Virus record (IMG/VR): IMGVR_UViG_3300046499_000562
Span: 1 to 51,014 of that record
Length of the DNA: 51,014 nt
Strand: one strand, 5' to 3'
From: a virus
Of this stretch, positions 21,408 to 30,400 are shown piece by piece. The translations under genes and the position numbers were made by a program. Below the pieces are notes generated by a model. It ran no database searches. It saw only the letters and a list, made by a program, of their open reading frames with translations, and was not told where the DNA came from. Position 1 is the first letter of the stretch; each line of letters starts with the position of its first letter.

Positions 21408-23876
21408 TCAGGTGGCGTAGCCGTACAGCAAAATCCCCGACCCGGTGCCGAAGGCTCCGGCCGTGAACCCGGCGCCGGACACGGTGGGCGGGGTGGACAG
21501 GCCGGTGTCGGTGCCGCCCCAGCCCTGGGCGACCGAGGCGAGGATGTCGGCCACGGAGCCCTCGGAGACGAGGGACGGAACCGTGGTGGCCTTGATCATG
21601 ACGCCGATGTAGTGCAGGCCGGTGTACGTGGTGGTGTAGCTGGATCCGGCCCCGGCCGTGGTCTGCGCGATCGCCAGGGCTTTGGCGGTGTTCGCCGCCC
21701 AGGCGGTCGTGGTCTGGTCCGCGCTGCGGGCCAGCATCTTCTTCGTGTTGTCGTGCAGCGAGAACCACCAGTTGGTCGGCGTCGCGGCCGCGGTGCCGGC
21801 GGACACGAATCCGAGGTTGCTGACGACGGCGCCCTTGGGCAGCCAGATCGGGACCAGGTACAGCACGCCGGAGGTCGGAGTGTTGCTGGTTCCCACGCGA
21901 AGCCTGCTGGTCGTCTCGTACCGGCCGGACGGCCGCAGGGCGTCCTCGACGCTGCCGTACCCGCTGTCGAACGGGCTGGTGCTGGGGAGGGCGCTGGCGT
22001 CGGCCACGCTCCCGGGCGTGTTCCCGTACCGCCGGAGTCCGGTGATCGTGTTGGTGATGTTCACGCCCACGGACGTCGTGTCCCGGGTGCGGACGTTGCG
22101 GATGACCGGACGCACCGTGCTGGTGGATACCTGCACGCCGAACCCGGTGAGCGAGTAGCAGTCGCAGTTGTCGACGATGACGTCCGTGCCGTCCCAGATG
22201 TGGATGCCGTTGGCGGCCGCGCCGGTGACCGCGCTGTTGCGGATCACGACGTCCGTCGCGGTGGAGGCCAGGGTGGAGCGGGAGTCGACGGTGATGCCGG
22301 CGCCCGCGGTGGTGTTGACGATGATCTGGTTGAGGATGCCGCGGCGCGCGCCGAGCTGGCTGACGGCCGTGGCCCCGGAGTCGTAGGCGATCACGTTGTC
22401 GACGGTGTAGTCCTCGACGTCGATCAGGCGCAGGGACTGCGAGCCGATCCCCCGAGTAACGATGTTGGAGATGGACAGGCCGCCGATGTATCCGGTGTCC
22501 TCGCCCTCCACGCGGACTGCGGCGTCGTAGCTGCCGCCGCCGGTCATGGTGACGTCGTCGATGACGATGTTGGTCAGGGCCTGGCTGCCCGCGATGGACG
22601 GCGAGCCCGCGCCAGCCGGTGTGCGGTGGGAGGTACTCGAGGAGTCCAGCGTCCTCATGCGTACGCCCGCGCCGCAAGCGCGCAGCTGCAGGCCGGACAC
22701 GATGACGTCCTGCCAGGTGTAGCCGCCGACCGCGAACTGGGTCAGGCCGTCGCAGCGCAGGTCCCGCACGCGGATGTCCGTGTGGGGCTTGCTGGGGGAG
22801 GCGGAGTGCGAGCCGAACGCTCGTGGCCAGCTGGTGGTGCCGGAGGTACCGGAGGGGCCGACCGAGCAGCCTTCCACCAGGATGTCGGTGCATGGGGTGT
22901 CGTCGTACGGGCCGAAACCGCCGAAGAAGCTGCTCCCCTTGGCCAGGTCGATCTGGAACGCCTCGGAGAACGTCCTGGTCCCGTCGGGGTCGAGGTAACC
23001 GTTCGCCGTGACGTTGATGATCCGGCCGCGCTTGGTGCTGTTCATCTCGATGCCGTGGAAGCCGCACACGTCCTTGATGACGGTGTCGCGGATGGTCACG
23101 CCCTCGGCGTGACCGATCGAGATGCACATGGCGGACGTCGGGTAGGAGATGGCTCTCGAGTCCCAGGTGCCGCCCTCAATGAGGATGTTGCCGTGCCCGG
23201 TGTAGACGCCGAGCGACTGGGAGGCGTCGCCGTTGAGGAGCATCGTGCCCGCCCCCGCGCGGCGGATGATGGCGCCGTCGCACAGCGTCAGGCGGGTGTT
23301 GCGGTAGATCCGCAACGGCAGGGAGGACACGTCGTAGGTGCCGGGCGGGACGATCACCCATCCGCCGCCCGCGTTGTAGGCGGCGGTCAGCGCGGTCTGC
23401 AGGGCAGCGCCCGTGACCGCGGTCGGTACCTGGATGCCGGCGCTGGTGAAGTTGGCGCCGAGGTCCAGCGGCTGACCGGCCACCAGGAGTTCGCCGACGT
23501 CGATGGTGCCGGTGACGTCCAGATCGCCGGTGATGGTGCCACCGGCGGTGTCGAGTTTGGAGTCGAGGCCTTCGAGTGCGGCGGTGATCGCCTCGCGGCT
23601 GGGCTCGTACCAGCGCAGCGGACCGTGCGCCCCGTTGAACTCGTACTCGATGGCGAGCACGGCGGCCTTGAAAACGCGGATCGCACCGGGGCTGTCCGAG
23701 TCGGCGTCGTTGGAGCGCAGGGTGGCGATGGGGGTGGTGCCGTCCTCCTCGAACAGAGCAGACACCACGGCGCCGGATCCGGCGACGCGCACCGTGACGG
23801 CGTAGTCAGGGACGACGTCGCCAGCGGCGGTGGTGAGCACGGCGGAGGTGGTCCCGCCGAAGGTGTAGAGCGGCAT
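21408..23876 (-). CDS. Tail spike with right-handed beta-helix (pectate-lyase-like) domain
   Basis: 822 residues from ATG 23876. The N-terminal 100 residues form a small beta domain (MPLYTFGGTTSAVLTTAAGD), probably the tail attachment. Short repeats of GTITGDLDVTGTIDVG then lead to the pectate-lyase-type start GGGWVIVPPGTYDVSSLPL and a long series of regularly spaced Ile/Val/Asn turns (about 190-640), for example GITVDSRSTLASTATDVVIR and GIHIWDGTDVIVDNCDC, the signature of a parallel beta-helix. A C-terminal beta domain (about 660-822) may trimerise. Such spikes bind or degrade surface polysaccharides or teichoic acids of the host. The enzymatic residues cannot be assigned by eye. Confidence 0.85.
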   Translation of the reverse strand: MPLYTFGGTTSAVLTTAAGDVVPDYAVTVRVAGSGAVVSALFEEDGTTPIATLRSNDADSDSPGAIRVFKAAVLAIEYEFNGAHGPLRWYEPSREAITAALEGLDSKLDTAGGTITGDLDVTGTIDVGELLVAGQPLDLGANFTSAGIQVPTAVTGAALQTALTAAYNAGGGWVIVPPGTYDVSSLPLRIYRNTRLTLCDGAIIRRAGAGTMLLNGDASQSLGVYTGHGNILIEGGTWDSRAISYPTSAMCISIGHAEGVTIRDTVIKDVCGFHGIEMNSTKRGRIINVTANGYLDPDGTRTFSEAFQIDLAKGSSFFGGFGPYDDTPCTDILVEGCSVGPSGTSGTTSWPRAFGSHSASPSKPHTDIRVRDLRCDGLTQFAVGGYTWQDVIVSGLQLRACGAGVRMRTLDSSSTSHRTPAGAGSPSIAGSQALTNIVIDDVTMTGGGSYDAAVRVEGEDTGYIGGLSISNIVTRGIGSQSLRLIDVEDYTVDNVIAYDSGATAVSQLGARRGILNQIIVNTTAGAGITVDSRSTLASTATDVVIRNSAVTGAAANGIHIWDGTDVIVDNCDCYSLTGFGVQVSTSTVRPVIRNVRTRDTTSVGVNITNTITGLRRYGNTPGSVADASALPSTSPFDSGYGSVEDALRPSGRYETTSRLRVGTSNTPTSGVLYLVPIWLPKGAVVSNLGFVSAGTAAATPTNWWFSLHDNTKKMLARSADQTTTAWAANTAKALAIAQTTAGAGSSYTTTYTGLHYIGVMIKATTVPSLVSEGSVADILASVAQGWGGTDTGLSTPPTVSGAGFTAGAFGTGSGILLYGYAT

Positions 23877-23889
23877 GAACGATCCTTCC

Positions 23890-24504
23890 TCAGTCGAGCC
23901 AGTAGTCGCCGCTGATGTCCACCCACGGGGTGCCGTCGGTGCCCTGGTACCACCAGAGAATGTCGCCGGGGTCTCCGTAGGCGGACGAGGTGTTGGCGCC
24001 GAGGACTTCGAGGCGGCCGGCGCCGTCGGTGGTGGCACCGCCCATCGAGCAGGTACCGGCCCACGTGCGCAGGGCTTCAGGGATCAGCTCGCTGGGCACG
24101 CTGCCGAGGTTGACCGCGTTGGCGTCCTGCAGGGTCGTGGTGTCGGTCCGCTGGATGCGGCCCTTCACGTAGACGTGTGTGCCGTCACGGCGGATGCCCA
24201 GCTCCACCGCCCCTTCCTCGAGGCCGGTGTTCAGGGTGATCAGGTCCTGCCAGGTCTGCAGCGGCTCCCACACGGTCGCCCACGTGCTACCCGACGACGT
24301 CTTGATCCACGTGGTGCCGTCCGGCGCGATCACCAGGGTCTGCACGGGCGCGCTCGCGTACGTGCTGTCGCGGTCGGCTTCGTTGGCGGCGTGTTGCACG
24401 AGGTGCGGGTCAAGGGCCTCGGCGAGTTCCGCGATGTCCGAGGGAATCGTGGGGCCGTCGCCGCCGGCCGGGATCGGCAGCGCTGCGTATCCGATGGTGG
24501 CCAA
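23890..24504 (-). CDS. Tail fibre-associated protein
   Basis: 204 residues from a TTG start (24504) with AGGAG six bases upstream. The beginning (ALPIPAGGDGPTIPSDIAEL) is a repeated feature of actinophage minor tail proteins. The rest is beta-rich with Trp (TWIKTSSGSTWATVWEPLQTW, later GDILWWYQGTDGTPW). It is immediately upstream of the tail spike and downstream of the minor tail protein, so it is probably part of the baseplate or a fibre. No enzymatic motif. Confidence 0.75.
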   Translation of the reverse strand: MATIGYAALPIPAGGDGPTIPSDIAELAEALDPHLVQHAANEADRDSTYASAPVQTLVIAPDGTTWIKTSSGSTWATVWEPLQTWQDLITLNTGLEEGAVELGIRRDGTHVYVKGRIQRTDTTTLQDANAVNLGSVPSELIPEALRTWAGTCSMGGATTDGAGRLEVLGANTSSAYGDPGDILWWYQGTDGTPWVDISGDYWLD

Positions 24505-24513
24505 GGGGGACTC

Positions 24514-25443
24514 CTAGCTGGCGGAGAAGGTGATGGTGATCGAGCCGCCGGTGAGTCCGGCGTAGTCGTTGCTGCCGGAGGCGTAGATGGCGAGGCCGCG
24601 GGCGCTGCCGGAGGCGAGAGCGGTCCGCCAGGACGAGGGCAGTGTCGCGGTGCCCTTCGCGCCGACGGACAGTCTCAGCAGGTCCTCGGGCCCGTCGCCC
24701 AGGTTCAGTTGCCCGGATGGTGCGCTGGTGTGGTTGTGCAGGTACAGGTGGATCGGAACCTTGCTGTTGCGTCCGGTGTTCCGCTTCCGGGTCAGGGTGA
24801 TCGTGATCTTGGAGACGGTCTTGCCACTGCAGGCCGTGGCGATCTTCGTGCCGTAGAACCAGCCGCCGCGGCGGTTGCCGCGGCCGGTCCAGTCGCCCTG
24901 GGTCGGGGCGGAGGCGTACTCGTCCGGTCGGCCCGAGCGCCAGGACCCGGAGTCGTCCGGGCTGATGGTGACCGTCTTGGGCGGCCGTGTCGGTGTCTCG
25001 GCCGGTGACGTGTCCGCGCCGCCGATCTGCGCGTACAGCTGGCCGATCCCGTTGGCGTCCTTGCGGGTGTACAGCTGGGTGACGGTCTGCCAGCCGCTCC
25101 CGCCCGGGGCGCCGGTGCCCCAGGTGTACGCCGAGATGGCGATGAGGTCCTGCGCCGCGTTGGCGGCCAGCTCCTTGATGCTGGCCGCGTCCGTCTCCGC
25201 AGGGTCGTCGCCCAGGCGCCACAGGACGACCGGGCGCGCACCGAGCTGCACGGCCACGGTGTCCCCAGCCGCCCGGTTGCGGTAGGAGTCCGTGCACGGC
25301 ACGTCCGGGACGAGCGTGCCCAGCAGATCCAGGTTGACCCGGCCATCGGCGGTGACGTCGATGACCGTTGCGGTCGCCTGCTTAGGGGTCTTCGTCCGCG
25401 CCCTCTGGGCGAGCTCGGCGCCGAGCGCCGCGACTTCGTCCAC
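24514..25443 (-). CDS. Minor tail protein
   Basis: 309 residues from GTG 25443, directly overlapping the previous stop (TAGTG). The N-terminus (RVNLDLLGTLVPDVPC, then AAGDTVAVQLGARPVVLWRL) looks like a small beta-barrel of the kind found in siphovirus baseplate hubs. The C-terminal half (about 150-309) is a jelly-roll-like domain with many Thr/Ser strands and SGSNDYAGLTGGSITITFSA at the end, possibly carbohydrate-binding. It follows the DUF5047-like protein, the usual order in actinophages. Confidence 0.75.
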   Translation of the reverse strand: MDEVAALGAELAQRARTKTPKQATATVIDVTADGRVNLDLLGTLVPDVPCTDSYRNRAAGDTVAVQLGARPVVLWRLGDDPAETDAASIKELAANAAQDLIAISAYTWGTGAPGGSGWQTVTQLYTRKDANGIGQLYAQIGGADTSPAETPTRPPKTVTISPDDSGSWRSGRPDEYASAPTQGDWTGRGNRRGGWFYGTKIATACSGKTVSKITITLTRKRNTGRNSKVPIHLYLHNHTSAPSGQLNLGDGPEDLLRLSVGAKGTATLPSSWRTALASGSARGLAIYASGSNDYAGLTGGSITITFSAS

Positions 25444-26600
25444 TACAGCCTCCTCGCGGTCGTCCTGGTGGTGAGCGACATCGACGCCGCGCCGAGGGTG
25501 TACGACAGGGAATCGACCAGGTGCCGCTCCCACACCCCGGGCAGAGCCTCGGCCTCGATGACGTCGCCCGCCTCGAGGGCCGGGTTGCACGCGGCGGTGA
25601 GCGACAGCGAGTACTGCACGCCGAGGCTGTCGGCCAGCTTGGCGCGGGCCACCTGGTAGGCCTGGGGGAGGCTGGTGATGACGGCGCTCGTGTAGCGCTG
25701 GACGCGCAGCCGTACGTGCCACAGGCCCAGGCGCTGCGGGGCGAGCGGGTCGGCGATGGGGTCCGGTCCGGCGTAGGTCAGGCTGGCCGGATCGTCGTCC
25801 CATGCGTACGCCGGCCCTATGACCGAGTCGCCGGATCCGGCATCGCCCGTGACCGCCCACACGTTGGCGAGGCCTTCGCTGGACTGCTCGGTCTGCGGCT
25901 CGATCAGCACCCCGCCGGCGCCGCGGCCGATGCGCCAGACGACCGGGTCGGCCAGGGTCGGGACGGGAGCGACCGTGATGATGCCCCGGGCGTCCGCGAA
26001 GAGCTCGGCGGCCAGAGCCTCGACGATGCCGGTGGCCGTGCCGGAGGAGTCGGTGCCGGAGGACAGCACGGCCCAGCGGGTGTCCTCGGCGAGGACCTGC
26101 GGGACCAGCGTGTCCGGGGCGACGCCGGGCCGCCAGGCGACCGGCACGCCTGGCAGAGCCTCCCCCACGAGGACTTCGACCAGGTCCCGGGCGGCGCCCG
26201 GGCCGACCGTGCGAGGGGTCGGCAGACCCGCGTCGCGGATCTCGTCCTCGATGCCGGTGAGCTCCACCGCGATCCCGGTCCGCGTGGTCTGCGGGCGGCC
26301 CACGGTGTACCGGCCTGCGGGAAACCAGACGGGGTCGGTGCGGGGGAGCTGCAGGCCCTGCCACAACCGGACGTTGGTGGAGATCGCGTTGACCCCGGAC
26401 GCCCCGGCTGCCACGTCGGTGAGGGTGGCCGAGCCGGTGTACCTCGTTTCGTTGGTGCGGCTGGCGCTGATCTGAGCGGATCCGGCCTGCAGCCCGCACG
26501 GCGTCCAGGTGCGGCCGCCGTCGTTGGACCAGTCGGCCCGGTACGGCCGGCGGACCGCACCGCCCAGCGCGGCCAGAGCCGCGGCGCTGATGGGCAGCAC
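25443..26600 (-). CDS. DUF5047-family minor tail protein
   Basis: 385 residues from GTG 26600, overlapping the upstream stop by one base (TAGTG). It shows the DUF5047 landmarks: an N-terminal strand pair with RADWSNDGGRTWTPCGLQAG, a middle VWFPAGRYTVGRPQTTRTG, EDEIRDAGL, and C-terminal AKLADSLGVQYSLSLTAACNP with ALPGVWERHLVDSLSYTLG. These proteins are baseplate or tail-tip components of actinobacterial siphoviruses, located after the distal tail protein. Good agreement in order and length. Confidence 0.8.
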   Translation of the reverse strand: MLPISAAALAALGGAVRRPYRADWSNDGGRTWTPCGLQAGSAQISASRTNETRYTGSATLTDVAAGASGVNAISTNVRLWQGLQLPRTDPVWFPAGRYTVGRPQTTRTGIAVELTGIEDEIRDAGLPTPRTVGPGAARDLVEVLVGEALPGVPVAWRPGVAPDTLVPQVLAEDTRWAVLSSGTDSSGTATGIVEALAAELFADARGIITVAPVPTLADPVVWRIGRGAGGVLIEPQTEQSSEGLANVWAVTGDAGSGDSVIGPAYAWDDDPASLTYAGPDPIADPLAPQRLGLWHVRLRVQRYTSAVITSLPQAYQVARAKLADSLGVQYSLSLTAACNPALEAGDVIEAEALPGVWERHLVDSLSYTLGAASMSLTTRTTARRL

Positions 26601-27478
26601 TACAGCAACCCCCGTACCGCGAGGGACTGATACGTCGGGTAGCTCGCGGCGACCGCGTCGTAGGTGGCGAACTCGGAGGCCACCTCGTCGTAGGACCAGC
26701 CGGGCATCCGCATCCGCTGGCCCTGCGTGTCCGGCCGGGCGACCTGCACTACGCCGGCGGTGAATGTCCTCGAGCCGTCCGGTCCGGCGTCCAGGGCTTC
26801 GGCCGGGGACGCGAACATGACGAACATGTCCGGCCGGTAGTAGCCGGGCCGGGTCTGCAGCAGCCGCACGCCCGGCTCGGTCAGCAGCCGCCTCACCGTC
26901 TCGATCGACGCGCCTTCCGCATCCATCGTGAGGTCCGAGGTCGCCGCTCCGTACACGTCCTGCGAGGCCACCGGGAACGGCGACCCGGTGACCGGGGCCT
27001 GGTCGATACGCGACTCCCACGACAGCTGCGGCCAGGACGTGACCGTCACCCGGGCCGACATCCCCGGCTCGTCCAGGGACTTGATCCATACGTCGGCCAC
27101 CGGCTCGGGCGCCGGCAGTTCGATCCCGAGCGACGACTCCGGCCCCCACGTGCCGTCCGCGTACTGCGGACGGCACGTGTAGGTGACCCCGACGCCGAGC
27201 GGCGCCTCATGGTCATAAGCCTGACCGACGCCCTCCACCGCCCATGCCGTGTCCGCCCCGCGCACGGGCACGCCCGCGGCCGCGCCCGGGTCCTGCCGCG
27301 TGATGAGGATCTTGCGGACGTCGGCCGCATCGGCGAGCGGGGTGCCGAGGGTGTAGTCCACCGCCAGGACGACCCCGGCCCAGGCCGTGTCGGCCGCTGC
27401 CCGCAGCCATCCATCAGGGCTGGCTACGGTGTCGGGCGGCTCCACCGGAGGCGCGTCCGGGTCCACGATCATGGGCAT
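26600..27478 (-). CDS. Distal tail / minor tail protein
   Basis: 292 residues from ATG 27478, with GGGAGG upstream. The chain is beta-rich, with fibronectin-like segments (PDGWLRAAADTAWAGVVLAV, later GVGVTYTCRPQYADGTW). A receptor-like C-terminal half contains YRPDMFVMFASPAEALD and a closing helix. It is the first gene after the tape measure, where the distal tail protein is encoded in siphoviruses. I cannot match it to a named family by eye, hence the general call. Confidence 0.75.
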   Translation of the reverse strand: MPMIVDPDAPPVEPPDTVASPDGWLRAAADTAWAGVVLAVDYTLGTPLADAADVRKILITRQDPGAAAGVPVRGADTAWAVEGVGQAYDHEAPLGVGVTYTCRPQYADGTWGPESSLGIELPAPEPVADVWIKSLDEPGMSARVTVTSWPQLSWESRIDQAPVTGSPFPVASQDVYGAATSDLTMDAEGASIETVRRLLTEPGVRLLQTRPGYYRPDMFVMFASPAEALDAGPDGSRTFTAGVVQVARPDTQGQRMRMPGWSYDEVASEFATYDAVAASYPTYQSLAVRGLL

Positions 27479-27492
27479 CCCTGTACCTCCCT

Positions 27493-30400
27493 CTACCTGG
27501 AGTTGCGGACGGTCTGACGCAGCTGCTTGAACCCGGCGTCCACGCGGCCATCAGCCCGGCCGTCGATGTACGCCCGGAACTCACGCCCGTCCTCGACGAC
27601 CAGGCGCAAGGCGGTGCCCGCGGGCAGGCCCTGCGCGCTCGAGGCGGCCGCGCTGTACGACGCCGGGGACACGGCCGGAACGTCCGGCACCATGGCGTCC
27701 GCAGTGCGGGCTGCGGCCGCGGCGACCTCGGAGGCGGTCTTGTCCAGGCCCACGACGACGCCCCGTGCTGTGTTCGTCCCGACGGGCACCAGGGCCTTGG
27801 CCGGGCTGTGGATGCCGAGCTTCTTCTCGATGCCCTTGACCAGCGCCCCGCCGAGCTTGTCCATCTGGGCTTGGAGTTCCTTCTCCTGGCTCTTCAGCCC
27901 GAGCAGGAATCCCTTAGACGCGTTGGTGCCGGCGTCGAACATTGCGTCGGCCATCGCGTTGCCGTAGCTCGCCGAGAGCTTGGCACCCGACTTGGCGAGG
28001 GCGTTCAGCTGGGCGAGCTGGCTCTTGGACGCACCCGAGACCAGGCCGATCAGATTGCTGCCGGGGCCCGCGGACACCAGCTGGCTGATGAGGTCCTGGT
28101 TGAGCCCCTTCTTCGACAGACCGGTGATCTGCTGCTGGAACGCCTTGGCCTGCGCCTGGCGGGACTTCAGCCCGCCGAGCAGGTCCGAGAACGTCGACAC
28201 CTCGCCGACCTGGCTCAGGCCGAAGAAGTCCGCAGCGCTCTTCTTCTGGTCGGCGGCCGCCGACTTGGCCGCCTGCAGCCGGGAGTCGACCGAGTCCCGC
28301 TGCTTGGCCAGAGCTACCAGCTTGGCGGAGGCCTTCGTGCTCGAGGCAGCGAGCGCCTTGCTCGCCCCGCCCGCCGCCTTGAGGTCCTTCGTCAGCTCGT
28401 CGAACGCCTTCTTGATGTCCGACGCGGACGCGGTCAGGACCTTGTGTACCGCCGTGAGATCACCCGGCACCTGCTTGCGCGCGGCAGCCTGGGCCTTGGC
28501 GTTACTGGTGCCCTTGGCGAACCCTCGCAGTGCGCCGAGCCCGGAGGCCATCGCCATCGATGTCGCCGAGTCCCACACCGTGGCGCCGCCCGACCCGAGG
28601 CGCATCAGCTCGGGGCCGTTCTCACCGACCCAGAACGTCTCGCCCGCGCGCGGCCGGCCGCCGGCCGCGTAGCCCTTGGGCGACTTGGAGGCGTTGGCCT
28701 GCTGGACGCCGGTGATGTTGCCGTACCGGGCGACGATGTACCGGATCGCCGCGGCGACGTTGGCGACCGGGTCGAGGATGCCGCGGCTCTTGAGCGAGCT
28801 CGGCACGTACGCGTTGAACGTCCCGGGGATCGTCTGCGCCAGCCCCTGCGACGGGGTCCCGTTCTTCGCGTTGATGTCCGTCCGGTTGACCGCCGAAGCG
28901 TTCCAGCCGGACTCCCTGGTGATGAGGGTGTTGAGGCCGGACAGCCACTGCGCGAGGGTGCCGGGCGGCGGCACACCGGCGGCCGACAGGGCCCGGCGGA
29001 TGATCGCGGCATGCTGCCCGGACGGGATCTTGCCTCCGCCGAAGCTGTCGCTGGCTCCCTTCTTGTCAGCCTTGTCGGCGTACCCGAACAGAGAGTCGAT
29101 CATGTGCGTGGGGATCTTCGCGATCATGTCGCCGATCCCCGAGCCCAGCCCCGGGATGCTCCTCAATAGAGGCTTGACGACGGCGTTGACGCCCGCTCGC
29201 GCGGACCCCGCGATGGTGTCCTTCAGCCAGGACGCCCCGTCCTTGATCTTGTCCCAGGCCGACGAGCCCCACCCGGCCACCTTGGAACCGGCGCCGCCGA
29301 TCCAGCCGAACAGGCCGCCGCCGTCCTTGAATCCGGGCCGGGCTCCGCGCCCGCCGGCCGCAGCCCACTGGCGCATCGCCATGACCGCGCCGTGCCCGCC
29401 CGCGCCCTTGACCTCCTTGGCGGTCCAGACGTGCTCGTTGCGGGACAGCCAGGCGGGGACGTCGTCGCTCGTCTCGGTGCCCGCGCCGAACACCGGCCCG
29501 CCTCGGGCGAACTTGAACGTGGACAGCTTCGGCGCACCGAACGCGCTGGCCACCTTGTTCCAGACGCCGACGATGCCCTTGTTGTAGACGGTGTTGACGA
29601 TGAAACTGATGGGCGCCTTGGCGATCGCCTTGACCTTGTCCCAGGCGAGTTTGATGGCGTCCTTCGCTGTGCTGAAGGCTTTGCCGACCTGCCCGACTGC
29701 CGTCTTCAGCGCGTTGAAAACCGGCTTGATGCCGACGTTGTAGACGGTCGAGATCACCGACTTGATGCCGTTCAGGGCCGGGGTGACGGCCGCAGTCCAC
29801 AGCCACTTGACCCACCCGGCGGTGGTCTTGATCCCGCCGACGAACCAGCCGAACACAGCCTTCACACCGGTCCACAGCAGCTTGAACCCGGCGACGATCC
29901 AACCGACGACCGGTGAGATCGCTGCCGTCCACAGCCACGTCCCCCACCCGGCTACGACCTTGATGCCGCCGACCAGCCACCCGAACACGGTCTTCACGCC
30001 AGCCCACAAGACCTGGAACCCGGCGACGATCCAGCCGATCACCGGGGAAATCACCGTCGACCAGAACCAGACGGCGACCGCCGCCACCCCCCGGAACGCG
30101 GACATGACCAGGCCGAAGTAGATCTGTACGGCCGCCCACCAGAGTTTGAACCCGCCGATGATCCAGCCGATCACCGGAGAGATCACGCTCTTCCAGAGCC
30201 AGACAAAGACGGCGCCGAGGGCGTAGAAGATGACGCCCATCACCGTGAGATAGATCTTCACGGCGGTCCACCACAGCTTGAACACCGCGATGATGAACCC
30301 GACCACGGGCTTGATCACGGCGCTCCACAGCCACACGAACACGCCGCCGATGGCCTTGAGACCGACCATCAGCCCGGCGAACATGGGCTTGAGAATGTTG

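Noticed and set aside
21303-23915. 870-residue open frame on the plus strand opposite the tail spike
   Set aside because: It is a GC-bias shadow of the minus-strand beta-helix gene: Gly/Arg/Ala-rich, no domain logic, no ribosome site, and it ignores gene borders.
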